Assembly: GCA_002483085.1 (NCBI GenBank)
Contig: DLHF01000046.1
Location: 1 to 64,000, forward strand
Length of the DNA: 64,000 bases
DNA from: Ignavibacteria bacterium UBA7675
GTDB lineage: Bacteria; Bacteroidota; Ignavibacteria; Kapaibacteriales; UB7675
Direction: 5' to 3'
Below, piece after piece: positions 37,673 through 46,024 of the stretch (position 1 is the first letter of the stretch; every line of letters begins with the position of its first letter). The notes under the pieces are model-generated. The model was given only the letters and a program-made list of their open reading frames with translations. It was not told where the DNA came from and made no database searches. Position numbers and translations under genes: made by a program.

Positions 37673-37795
37673 ACCGCCCCAACAACGGAAGTTTGCAGCA
37701 TCCGCAGCACAGCAGAATATATGTTGCGGATTATTCGGTGTTCCTGTTTATTTTCCCTCTTGCTCCCAAGCACAGACTAATCGATGGAGGGAAAC

Positions 37796-39946
37796 ATGCT
37801 CACCAGCAACTTGTTTCGCAGTATCTACTGCATGGCGTTATGTACCATGCTGGCCGTATCTCTTCTGGCACAAACTGTCCCCGACAGCCGGGGGCGGGAA
37901 TTTTACTTTACATTCCCCCCCAACTTCCACGAAAACAACAATCGGGACAGCTTGTTTATTTTCATTGCAGCAGCACAGCCTACAACTGGAAATATAGCCT
38001 ATCGCAATAGCAGCGGTACACGAATAAACCGTGTATTTACCATCAGCGACGTATCCAAAGTTTATTCTTTCGCTGTATCCTATCGCAATATCGAACTCGG
38101 CAGTGCATTCAACAACACGGGCAGCAACCAGAACGGGAAAGTAGCGCCGCAGTCGTTCCATGTTACAGCCGATCAGGATATCGCCGTGTATGCGCTCAGC
38201 TACAGCAACAGAACAAGCGATGCCATGATGGTGCTACCTACCGATGTGCTCGGCACGGAATATATGGTACTCGCCTACAACAGCGATGGACTCGACAAAG
38301 AGCCAACACCCTCGCAGCTCGCTGTGGTTGCTCCAGAAGATAATACCGATGTTGTTATCACCCCTTCCACTCGCGTGCTCAATGGCTCTATGGCGCCGAT
38401 CAGCATTCGCCTGAACAGCGGAGACTCCTACCTGCTACAAGCCGACGTATCGCAGGCAGCTCCCTACAATGATCTTACAGGATCAACAATCAGCACGACT
38501 AAACCTGTAGCGGTGTTCGCCGGGCATCAGCGCACTGTTGTGCCAGTACGCTCATCCGCGCTCATTTCCCGCGACTATCTTTTAGAGCAGCTCCCGCCTG
38601 TGCAAGCGTGGGGACGACGGCATATACTTACGCCCTTTCCCCTTCCCGCAGGAATCCCCGCCACTGAAAATGATCTGTACCGCGTGCTTGCAGCACACGA
38701 CAATACAGCAGTAGCGGTAAATGGCACACAACTCGTTGTCCTACGCGCAGGCGAGATTTATGAAGCCCCTCTGCGAACCGCAGCCGTAGTAGAAGCAAAT
38801 ATGGAAGTACTCGTAGCACAGTATAAACGCTCTTCAAGCCAGCAGAGCACGGACCTCCGGATCAGCGATCCGTTTATGCTCGTCGTGCCGCCGGTGCGAC
38901 AATACTTGTCGTCGTATCTCTGCATCAACGCACAGAACTACGACGGTGGGAAAGTGTATCAGCAGCAGTATCTCACCATCATCTGCCCCGCTTCGTTTGT
39001 ACACACTGTCACACTCGATGGCCAAGCAGTCGATCCCAACCGTTTCCTGCCGGTGCCTACGTCCTGCTATTCCTATGCGATTATTCCAGTACAGGACGGA
39101 GTGCACAAAGTAGAGGCTGCTACTGAAATTGGTATTTATATCTATGGCTATGGGCAGGCTGATTCTTATGGCTATGTGGGTGGAATGGCTTTTAGAAAAC
39201 ACCTCGGTGAAGGTGGAAATATTGCTTTTACAATGGCTCCCAGCTTCGTACATGCGTCGCCGGGCGATACGATTGCACTCGATATTCACGCCAGCAGCCT
39301 TGAATGGCAGGATATGGCAGCAGTTTCATTTTCGATGGAACTCGCGTATAAATTTTCGTGGATGACCTACGCAGGAACGTTCACACGCGGGAATGTGCTC
39401 GACGATACGTGGTCGATAGAAGTACAGGAAACGGAAGGCGATGCGCCCGGAACGAAAAAAACTACCATTGTCGCCAGCGGCAGCACACCAGTAGCACAGG
39501 ACGGAACCATTGCTACCATCCGCATGCTGCTTTTCATGAATACCGATACAGTGTACACGCCTTCGTTATCAGCATCGGTCAATGGCGATATTAACTGCGT
39601 AAAAACAACAGCAGCATCGCTACATATCGGCCTTTCGCAATGCGTTATCAATCTCAGCCCCATCCACTACTCCGGCAGTGGTTATGGGCTCGGGCAGGTG
39701 GCAAATGCCAGTGCATCCACAGGTGTACTTCGCCTGCGCTACAGCGTGGGCATTGAAGCCGAAACTCGCATCGAACTCTTCAACAGCCTCGGCGAGCGAA
39801 TAAGCACACTTGTCGATACCGTAAAACCGCCGGGTGCATACGAGCAAGAAGCAGATGTCTCGCAATACGGAGCAGGTGCTTATTTTATCAGAATGGTATC
39901 GGGGCCCTACAGCCACACCCTGCCGATAGTATTGGGATCCAGATAA
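37796..39946 (+). CDS. secreted IgGFc-binding-N-domain protein lacking the 77-aa repeats
   Basis: 716 aa; ATG 37796 has GGAGG at 37786-37790, a strong ribosome site. The signal peptide (FRSIYCMALCTMLAVSLLAQ) is followed by the IgGFc_binding N domain (SRGREFYFTFPPNFHEN, TSDAMMVLPTDVLGTEY, VFAGHQRTVVPV, YIYGYGQADSYGYVGGMAF) to about 460. It then passes directly to the cohesin-like region (IAFTMAPSFVHASPGDTI) and the sorting-type end (IELFNSLGERISTLVDTV, GAYFIRM). Compared with its two paralogues the repeat block is absent and the flanks retained, giving a 7/3/0 series. Likely exported to the surface by type IX secretion. Confidence 0.85.
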   Translation: MLTSNLFRSIYCMALCTMLAVSLLAQTVPDSRGREFYFTFPPNFHENNNRDSLFIFIAAAQPTTGNIAYRNSSGTRINRVFTISDVSKVYSFAVSYRNIELGSAFNNTGSNQNGKVAPQSFHVTADQDIAVYALSYSNRTSDAMMVLPTDVLGTEYMVLAYNSDGLDKEPTPSQLAVVAPEDNTDVVITPSTRVLNGSMAPISIRLNSGDSYLLQADVSQAAPYNDLTGSTISTTKPVAVFAGHQRTVVPVRSSALISRDYLLEQLPPVQAWGRRHILTPFPLPAGIPATENDLYRVLAAHDNTAVAVNGTQLVVLRAGEIYEAPLRTAAVVEANMEVLVAQYKRSSSQQSTDLRISDPFMLVVPPVRQYLSSYLCINAQNYDGGKVYQQQYLTIICPASFVHTVTLDGQAVDPNRFLPVPTSCYSYAIIPVQDGVHKVEAATEIGIYIYGYGQADSYGYVGGMAFRKHLGEGGNIAFTMAPSFVHASPGDTIALDIHASSLEWQDMAAVSFSMELAYKFSWMTYAGTFTRGNVLDDTWSIEVQETEGDAPGTKKTTIVASGSTPVAQDGTIATIRMLLFMNTDTVYTPSLSASVNGDINCVKTTAASLHIGLSQCVINLSPIHYSGSGYGLGQVANASASTGVLRLRYSVGIEAETRIELFNSLGERISTLVDTVKPPGAYEQEADVSQYGAGAYFIRMVSGPYSHTLPIVLGSR

Positions 39947-39990
39947 TCGCAACAACACAACATCGTGGCTGTATGTTGCAAAGAGATAGG

Positions 39991-40072
39991 TGGCACGGGC
40001 GTCTTTGTGACGCCCGCCCAGTCGCTGTCACCGGTCGCACGAGCCGGTTAGCCGCTGGCCAAAAGCCATCCG
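39991..40072 (-). repeat. intergenic element, copy 7 (A module only, inverted)
   Basis: On the minus strand: GGCTTTTGGCCAGCGG spacer-type sequence, then GTGCGACCGGTGACAGCGAC and GACGCCCGTGCCA. It lies 45 bp past the 39946 stop, between convergent genes. The TTTGGCCAGC stretch also occurs before module A of copy 2. Confidence 0.82.
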
Positions 40073-40094
40073 CAACTTGTGATAACAGCAATAG

Positions 40095-40505
40095 CTATTT
40101 TACAAAATAGAGATCAGCATCGGTGTCTTTGTCTTCTTTGTAATCGTATAGTAACACACGAAATGTTAGCTTCTCGTCGGTAAGCGTGCGAACCTCGCAT
40201 GAATCACCGTCTATGACCAGTGTCCTATCGCCATTGGTCAGTTGCCATACCGTAGTTCCAATCGTAGTCCCTTCTTTTTTGGACTCTGCCCTACCATCGC
40301 TGTGAAAAGTCACGGCGTCTATTCCAATAACGTCGCTCGCATCTTCCCCACTTACGGCTCGTAGTGCCCGCTGAAACGTCCACGAATGAGAAAGCAGAAT
40401 ATCCCGACGTGTTTTCTGGGTTGCAACAGGGTCGTCTGAGCAACTGGCAAACAGGAACGACACGGCCAACAGTACAATCAGGATAAGTGCCGGTTTGTTT
40501 TTCAT
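40095..40505 (-). CDS. small lipoprotein, paralogue 1
   Basis: 136 aa. The lipobox LFASC at 19-23 is followed by SDD, as in exported Bacteroidota lipoproteins with an acidic residue after cysteine. The body (SHSWTFQRALRA, ITFHSDGRAE-like TFHSDGRAESKKEG, WQLTNGDRTLVIDGDSC, TLTDEKLTFRV) resembles lipocalin-like or META-type small beta-barrels that read 'hang on a trait, then observed versus predicted' strands. Function unknown. It is closely related to the lipoprotein at 41229 and more distantly to 40685. Confidence 0.8.
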   Translation of the reverse strand: MKNKPALILIVLLAVSFLFASCSDDPVATQKTRRDILLSHSWTFQRALRAVSGEDASDVIGIDAVTFHSDGRAESKKEGTTIGTTVWQLTNGDRTLVIDGDSCEVRTLTDEKLTFRVLLYDYKEDKDTDADLYFVK

Positions 40506-40684
40506 AGCATACTGCCCGATAATGAGGAGATAATTGGATGATAGATTGTGGATGAGATTCCAAGTTAGAGAATTTCGCTATCTGATACAATACCACTACA
40601 GCTTCATAAGTGAAGTGCGGTTTAAAATGACAGCGGTGCGCCACAAGAGCACACCGCCATCGAATCTACTGCGCTACAAGGAGA

Positions 40685-41110
40685 CTACTTGTACGTAAGG
40701 TCGACGGGATATGTCACCGTTTGATATTCGATGTTCGCCTTGCCCTTGAATTCACTTTCGCTCAGAGAAACGATAGTCACAACAAATTCATCGCTCGTCC
40801 CTTGGTCAAAGACAATCTGTGTATCGTTGGAAGCGAGTGCCCAAGTAGATTCGAACGAGCCTTCGCTGCCTTCTATCTGCGCAGTGCCGTCGCTGCTGAA
40901 TTTAATCTTCTTCATATACGATTCTATAATCGTTTTTACATCCACACCCATCGAGGTCGCAGTTTTCAGCTCCCACGTTTTGAGCAGAAGAAGCTCTTTT
41001 CTCGATTTATTCCCCGAAGCGGGATTGTCGTCGTCTTTGGAGCAACCTACGAGCAGCGACAAGCTGGCTATAACAACAAGAACGAGTGGAAGTACATAGC
41101 GTCGATTCAT
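40685..41110 (-). CDS. small lipoprotein, paralogue 2
   Basis: 141 aa from ATG 41110 (MNRRYVLPLVLVVIAS). The lipobox LLVGC is followed by SKDDDNPASG. The body has LLLKTWELKTATSMG, IKFSSDGTAQIEG, STWALASNDTQIVFDQG and SLSESEFKGKA: the same strand order as its neighbours (xLxTWxxx, FxxDGxA, WxLxxxDxxI), typical of lipocalin-like domains. Sequence has diverged most among the three. Function unknown; envelope location is firm. Confidence 0.8.
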   Translation of the reverse strand: MNRRYVLPLVLVVIASLSLLVGCSKDDDNPASGNKSRKELLLLKTWELKTATSMGVDVKTIIESYMKKIKFSSDGTAQIEGSEGSFESTWALASNDTQIVFDQGTSDEFVVTIVSLSESEFKGKANIEYQTVTYPVDLTYK

Positions 41111-41228
41111 ACCTTTACACCATACAGAGGTTTTACAACACGATTGCCGCAAGATACAAACTGATTAGCAGTTTTCATATGGATGAAGCAATTGACAGTT
41201 TCCGGCGCAGAGGAGCAGAGTTAATGTG

Positions 41229-41621
41229 CTACTTCACAAAAAACAGGTCCCTATCACCTTCTTTGTCTGGTACGCGCAATGTCATCTTCTCGTCCGTAAG
41301 CGTGCGAATTCCGCACGAATCGCTTTGTATAATCACCGTTTTATCGCCATCGACCAGTTGCCAGCCAGTGGTTCTGACCTCATCACCTTCCTTTTGGGCT
41401 TCAACTATACCATTGGCATAGAATGTCAACACTTCTACTTCAATATCGTAAGTAACATCCTTTCCACCGGCAACTACCAGAGCTCGCTGAAACATCCAGG
41501 GGTGAGCAAGAAGCAACTCGCGACGCGTTTTCTCGGATGAGGCCGCGTCGTCGGAACAATTAGTGAACAGAAAGGATACTGCAAGCAGCACCAGCAGAAC
41601 AAGAATAGGATTGCGTCTCAT
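41229..41621 (-). CDS. small lipoprotein, paralogue 3
   Basis: 130 aa. The lipobox LFTNC is followed by SDDAASSEKTRRELLLAHPW, then MFQRALVVAGGKD, LTFYANGIVEAQKEG, WQLVDGDKTVIIQSDSC and TLTDEKMTLRV. Many segments align with the 40095 lipoprotein without gaps, so the two are recent duplicates. Function unknown. Confidence 0.82.
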   Translation of the reverse strand: MRRNPILVLLVLLAVSFLFTNCSDDAASSEKTRRELLLAHPWMFQRALVVAGGKDVTYDIEVEVLTFYANGIVEAQKEGDEVRTTGWQLVDGDKTVIIQSDSCGIRTLTDEKMTLRVPDKEGDRDLFFVK

Positions 41622-42128
41622 GGCAGATAGTATTATAGTTAGGAAAACCGGGTTGGAGCTAAAGTTAGTAAATTTCCCTATTTACAGCAATTGCCCTGAA
41701 CTGTTATCGCATCTAAATTTTCCAGCGGCGTTTTTTCAAGAATTTCGCCACCGCGCTTTATATGCGTTTGCTCTGGCCGCTGTGCGTATGGCTATTAGTT
41801 GCAGAAGGCCATATCGTTGCGCCCACACACCGATGAGCACATCCTGCGGCTGAAGCTCTATGCTATTGAGTGCTTCTCTGCACAGGGCGAAGGAGGCCGG
41901 ACTACCACGCGGCGGACGTGCTGCGCGGTGCAGAGAACGGAGTACGCACAGCGACCGAAGCGCTCCTATCGCCATTGCACTGCCGACAAGGCTCTACCCG
42001 CGAGGAAAAATTTTTACCACTGCACAATGCTTTGTAATTTGCAGGCCGTTTCCGCGCCGCAACACGGCACTGCTTTGTTCGTCTGCACGGAAACCGGTTT
42101 TTTCTGTTTTTAACAGCCTGGAACATCT
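41622..42128. other. divergent region lipoprotein / icmF-C
   Basis: 507 bp. It holds intergenic element copy 8 and, at 42035-42042, TAATTTGC, a TAnnTTGC box 87 bp before the icmF-C ATG. I see no B12-riboswitch motif and no gene. Confidence 0.5.
41902..41965 (-). repeat. intergenic element, copy 8 (B module only, inverted)
   Basis: On the minus strand: AGCGCTTCGGTCGCTGTGCG, then CTCTGCACCGCGCAGCAC and CCGCCGCGTGG. There is no A module nearby. Confidence 0.82.
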
Positions 42129-44138
42129 ATGCAGAACGCTTCTACAACCGACGTGACAACGCTCAACGGCCTTCGCAACGGCCATTCCAGTCCGGCTCTT
42201 ACTGAATTGGAGCAGGTATATCAGGAACTTCTGGCGTATTTGCGCCCCGAAAGCCGGGAAATTCTCGACTCGTGGGAAGCAAAAAAGGCAAACTACGAGG
42301 GCGAACAGTTCACCTACAAGGTGCGCGGCAAGGACATACACGTGCGGAACTACACAGAATCGCTCTCGCATACCCAGGTACCTAAGATTGCCGTACCGAA
42401 GTTCCGCGACTGGGGCGAAATTCTGCGCTGGGCGATGCAGGAAAACTTCCCCGGCGAGTTTCCATATACCGCTGGAGTGTACCCATTTAAGCGGCAGGGC
42501 GAAGATCCTACGCGTATGTTTGCAGGCGAAGGTGGTCCGGAGCGCACAAATCGCCGCTTCCACTACCTGTCGCACGGGATGCCCGCAGCGCGGCTTTCCA
42601 CGGCATTCGACTCGGTGACACTGTACGGCGAAGACCCGGACGAGCGGCCAGACATCTACGGAAAAATCGGCAACTCGGGCGTGAGCATTGCCACGCTCGA
42701 CGACGCAAAAAAGCTGTACTCAGGCTTCGACCTCTGCGCTCCTTCTACCTCGGTGTCCATGACTATCAACGGTCCGGCTCCAATGCTTCTCGCGTTTTTT
42801 ATGAATGCCGCTGTGGATCAGCAATGCGAGTTGTACATTCGCCAGCACGGCATGGAAGAAGAAATTTCGGCAAAGATCGACAGAATATACCAAGAGAAGA
42901 GTCTGCCCCGCCCCTCCTACTCCGGTGAACTTCCCGAAGGCAACAATGGGCTCGGCTTGCTTCTGCTGGGCGTAACAGGCGACCAAGTGCTGCCCGCCGA
43001 TGTCTACCAAGAGTGCAAAGAACGCGCTCTTACCAGCGTGCGCGGCACAGTGCAAGCAGATATTCTCAAAGAAGACCAAGCGCAGAACACCTGCATCTTC
43101 TCCACAGAATTTGCCCTGCGCATGATGGGCGACATACAGCAGTATTTTATCGAAGAAAAGGTGCGTAACTTCTACTCTGTGTCGATCTCCGGCTATCATA
43201 TTGCCGAAGCGGGCGCCAACCCGATTACACAGCTCGCACTTACGCTTGCCAATGGCTTTACCTATGTAGAATACTACCTTTCGCGCGGCATGGATATTAA
43301 CGACTTTGCGCCGAACCTGTCGTTCTTTTTCTCTAATGGCATCGACCCCGAGTACTCGGTGATTGGCCGCGTGGCGCGCCGCATCTGGGCTAAAGCTATC
43401 AAGAATAAATACGGCGGCAACGAGCGCTCGCAAATGCTGAAGTACCACATCCAGACCTCGGGCAGATCGCTGCACGCGCAGGAAATCGACTTCAACGACA
43501 TACGCACGACGCTGCAAGCGCTGTACGCTATTTACGACAACTGTAATTCGCTGCACACTAACGCCTACGACGAAGCGATAACAACGCCTACGGAGGAATC
43601 AGTGCGCCGCGCCGTTGCTATTCAGCTTATCATTAATCGCGAGCTCGGCCTTGCGAAAAACGAAAATCCACTCCAAGGTTCGTTTATTATCGAAGAGCTT
43701 ACCGAACTCGTGGAAGACGCCGTGCTTACGGAGTTCAACCGCATAGCAGAGCGCGGAGGCGTGCTCGGCGCAATGGAACTCATGTACCAGCGCAACAAGA
43801 TTCAGGAAGAATCGCTGTACTACGAAACACTGAAGCACACAGGCGAATACCCGATCATCGGCGTGAACACCTTCCTGAGCAGCAAGGGCTCGCCTACTGT
43901 GGTGCCCAGCGAAGTAATTCGCTCCACACAAGAAGAAAAGGAACTGCAAATATCCAATGTACGCGCCTTCCAGCAGCGCAACAGCACGACAGCCGACGCG
44001 CTCAAGCAGCTAAAAGTTGTGGCAGTACAAAACGACAATATTTTTGAAGGGTTGATGGAAGCTGCAAAAGTGTGTTCGCTCGGCCAGATGACGCGCTCGC
44101 TGTACTCGGTGGGCGGGCAGTATAGAAGGAATATGTGA
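42129..44138 (+). CDS. IcmF C-terminal half: acyl-CoA mutase large subunit
   Basis: 669 aa. After a 35-residue extension it matches the substrate-binding TIM barrel of IcmF, not of methylmalonyl-CoA mutase: FPYTAGVYPFKRQGEDPTRM, FAGEGGPERTNRRFHYLS, STAFDSVTLYGEDP, YGKIGNSGVSI, YSGFDLCAPSTSVSMTINGP, and SISGYHIAEAGANPITQLA (the Y-H cofactor loop). The end (MEAAKVCSLGQMTRSLYSVG) is the complete family C-terminus, with no B12 domain attached. It should pair with the B12/GTPase protein of 25903 to rearrange isobutyryl-/butyryl-type CoA esters. Substrate choice between isobutyryl-, pivalyl- or methylmalonyl-CoA cannot be settled here; the FPF region favours the IcmF type. Confidence 0.93.
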   Translation: MQNASTTDVTTLNGLRNGHSSPALTELEQVYQELLAYLRPESREILDSWEAKKANYEGEQFTYKVRGKDIHVRNYTESLSHTQVPKIAVPKFRDWGEILRWAMQENFPGEFPYTAGVYPFKRQGEDPTRMFAGEGGPERTNRRFHYLSHGMPAARLSTAFDSVTLYGEDPDERPDIYGKIGNSGVSIATLDDAKKLYSGFDLCAPSTSVSMTINGPAPMLLAFFMNAAVDQQCELYIRQHGMEEEISAKIDRIYQEKSLPRPSYSGELPEGNNGLGLLLLGVTGDQVLPADVYQECKERALTSVRGTVQADILKEDQAQNTCIFSTEFALRMMGDIQQYFIEEKVRNFYSVSISGYHIAEAGANPITQLALTLANGFTYVEYYLSRGMDINDFAPNLSFFFSNGIDPEYSVIGRVARRIWAKAIKNKYGGNERSQMLKYHIQTSGRSLHAQEIDFNDIRTTLQALYAIYDNCNSLHTNAYDEAITTPTEESVRRAVAIQLIINRELGLAKNENPLQGSFIIEELTELVEDAVLTEFNRIAERGGVLGAMELMYQRNKIQEESLYYETLKHTGEYPIIGVNTFLSSKGSPTVVPSEVIRSTQEEKELQISNVRAFQQRNSTTADALKQLKVVAVQNDNIFEGLMEAAKVCSLGQMTRSLYSVGGQYRRNM

Positions 44139-44198
44139 CCTCGCCCAGACTCCTCTACGACACATACATACTTCAATTCTCGATCCTGAAAAGCACTT

Positions 44199-45503
44199 AT
44201 GAGCATATCAAACCTGACCATACAAAACTTCAAGAGCATCAACCGTGTAGAGATGCAGCTTGGAGATTTTAATGTGCTCATAGGTGCTAACGCGGCAGGA
44301 AAAACAAATATCGTGCAGGCTGTGAAGTTTTTGAAGGATTGTGCGGCGGAGGGATTTGAGAATGCTTTTTCTTTACAGGGCGCTTCTAACTATTTCTTCA
44401 ACTCGCGTAACAAAGCAACTCACGGTATATTTAATCTTACATTTATTCCTCTTGCTGCATATAAACGGATGTTGGGGTTCACCATAAAAGACACATCAGT
44501 ATTTGGCTTGCTCCAGAATATTACCTACCAACTTCGCGTTCTACCGCAGACGGAGTCTTTACCTTATTATGTAGATATTATAACATCAGATGCTGTTTGG
44601 GACGAGTTTCCACCTGTCAAGGAACAAGACAGCTATAGTTCCCAAATCGAGTGCCTAAAAGTATTAGAAAAACATAAACAGAATAAAGAAAAGATGGGCA
44701 AATTCCTTGCCTCTCATAATCCTAATACTGATAGACCTTTCTTTGCGGTTCAGAATCAGCAGGGAAAAACCATGCACCATATGGAGGAAATGGTAAATGA
44801 AGAATTAGGACGCAGTCTTCTCATACATAGTGACATATTTCATCTCGGTCTTTTAGGTAGACCCACAGTTGATCAATTATTAGATATTGGCATCTATAAT
44901 TTTTCTATAAGCAAACTTGTGGAGGCAAACTCTCTTATTGGCCGCAAAGACCTCGAATCCGACGGCAGCAACCTCATCCTTGTCCTGAAAAATCTCATGG
45001 ACAACGAGGAAAAACGCCACCAGTTCCTCCTACTGCTCGAATATGCTTTACCATTTATCAAGGATGTAAAGGTGGAGTCGATGCACGGCCAATCGCTTGT
45101 GGCTCTGCTCACTGAAAAATACGATGAGAATTTCTCGCTGCCATCTGTCTTCTTTTCCGAAGGAACGATAAGCGTGATTGCTCTTATTATCGCGCTATTT
45201 TTTGAGAATAAATCCGTCGTCGTCATCGAAGAACCGGAACGCTATATTCACCCTTCCCTGCTGGCAAAGCTCGTAGAACTGATGAAAGACGCCTCGCGCA
45301 ACAAACAGGTAATTATCACTACACATAGCCCAGAACTCGTCAAGCACGCAGGCATAGAGAACCTCTTGCTTGTGCAGCGCGATAAGGAAGGATTTACAAC
45401 AGTGTCGCGACCAAACGACAATGAAATAGTGAAAACATTTCTGCACAATGAGATAGGGCTGGACGACTTGTACATTGACAATTTGCTTGGAGTAGAATCA
45501 TGA
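44199..45503 (+). CDS. AAA ATPase (RecF/OLD-like, AAA_15/21)
   Basis: 434 aa. The P-loop GANAAGKTNIVQ is at 29-40, directly after an SMC/RecF-type opening (LTIQNFKSINRVEM). A 220-residue insert follows, then the ABC-like signature FFSEGTISVIAL, Walker B SVVVIEEPERYIHP, and the H-loop TTHSPELVKHAG. This is the OLD/RecF-type ATPase of many phage-defence nucleases (Gabija, PARIS, OLD) and of uncharacterised stand-alone pairs. The stop overlaps the start of the next gene by ATGA, so the two are translationally coupled. The first half is AT-richer than flanking housekeeping genes, suggesting acquisition. Function as a defence ATPase is inferred. Confidence 0.85.
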   Translation: MSISNLTIQNFKSINRVEMQLGDFNVLIGANAAGKTNIVQAVKFLKDCAAEGFENAFSLQGASNYFFNSRNKATHGIFNLTFIPLAAYKRMLGFTIKDTSVFGLLQNITYQLRVLPQTESLPYYVDIITSDAVWDEFPPVKEQDSYSSQIECLKVLEKHKQNKEKMGKFLASHNPNTDRPFFAVQNQQGKTMHHMEEMVNEELGRSLLIHSDIFHLGLLGRPTVDQLLDIGIYNFSISKLVEANSLIGRKDLESDGSNLILVLKNLMDNEEKRHQFLLLLEYALPFIKDVKVESMHGQSLVALLTEKYDENFSLPSVFFSEGTISVIALIIALFFENKSVVVIEEPERYIHPSLLAKLVELMKDASRNKQVIITTHSPELVKHAGIENLLLVQRDKEGFTTVSRPNDNEIVKTFLHNEIGLDDLYIDNLLGVES

Positions 45504-46024
45504 GCTACAGACCGCTTTTCCTGTTTGTAGAAGGCCTGCATGACAAGGATTTTTTCGAGCGCATTATCACCCAGAGGCTTTCCAGCTTTTATAGCCATAT
45601 TACAGTCAAAACGACATCAACAGATATTCATCAAGTAAATAAACTTGTCAAAACACTTACGCATCAGGGCAGCGATTACTGGAAAATTAACGACATTGAC
45701 GAGTCGCCCTGTGTAACTCAAAAGAAAGAATCCGTTCAGAGAAAACATCCCACTATTCCAACGAACAGAATATTAATTGTGCGGATCGAGATTGAAAGCT
45801 GGTACGCTGCCGGACTCGATGCCGAAGCTCGCACAAAGCTGAAAGTGACGTTCAGCAAACCACCCGATGAAATGACAAAAGAAGATTTTGCAGCCTGTAT
45901 TCCGTCACGCTACAACAATTCCAAAATTGCTTTCATGCAGGACATCCTTCATCACTTCTCCTTCGATGAAGCCAGAACCAGAAGCACATCCTTCAACTAT
46001 TGCATGAACAAACTTGGCCTCTAA
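45500..46024 (+). CDS. TOPRIM-like / DUF4276-like putative nuclease partner
   Basis: 174 aa. The N-terminal FVEGLHDKDFFERII is a TOPRIM-type acidic strand (V-E-G). The middle has NRILIVRIEIESWYAAGLD, the E-x-E-S-W signature seen in DUF4276-type proteins encoded with AAA ATPases. A KPPDEMTKEDF segment and a helical end follow. I do not see the classic D-x-D of topoisomerase TOPRIM; DIDESPC near 65 might serve. It overlaps the ATPase gene by 4 nt, and its own end overlaps the TTG start of the next gene by 11 nt. Inferred role: nuclease or effector subunit of a two-gene defence-like cassette. Confidence 0.7.
   Translation: MSYRPLFLFVEGLHDKDFFERIITQRLSSFYSHITVKTTSTDIHQVNKLVKTLTHQGSDYWKINDIDESPCVTQKKESVQRKHPTIPTNRILIVRIEIESWYAAGLDAEARTKLKVTFSKPPDEMTKEDFAACIPSRYNNSKIAFMQDILHHFSFDEARTRSTSFNYCMNKLGL

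Noticed and set aside
44199..46024. Naming the pair as PARIS or Gabija
   Set aside because: The ATPase type fits, but the partner lacks features I could tie to DUF4435 or to the UvrD-like Gabija helicase.
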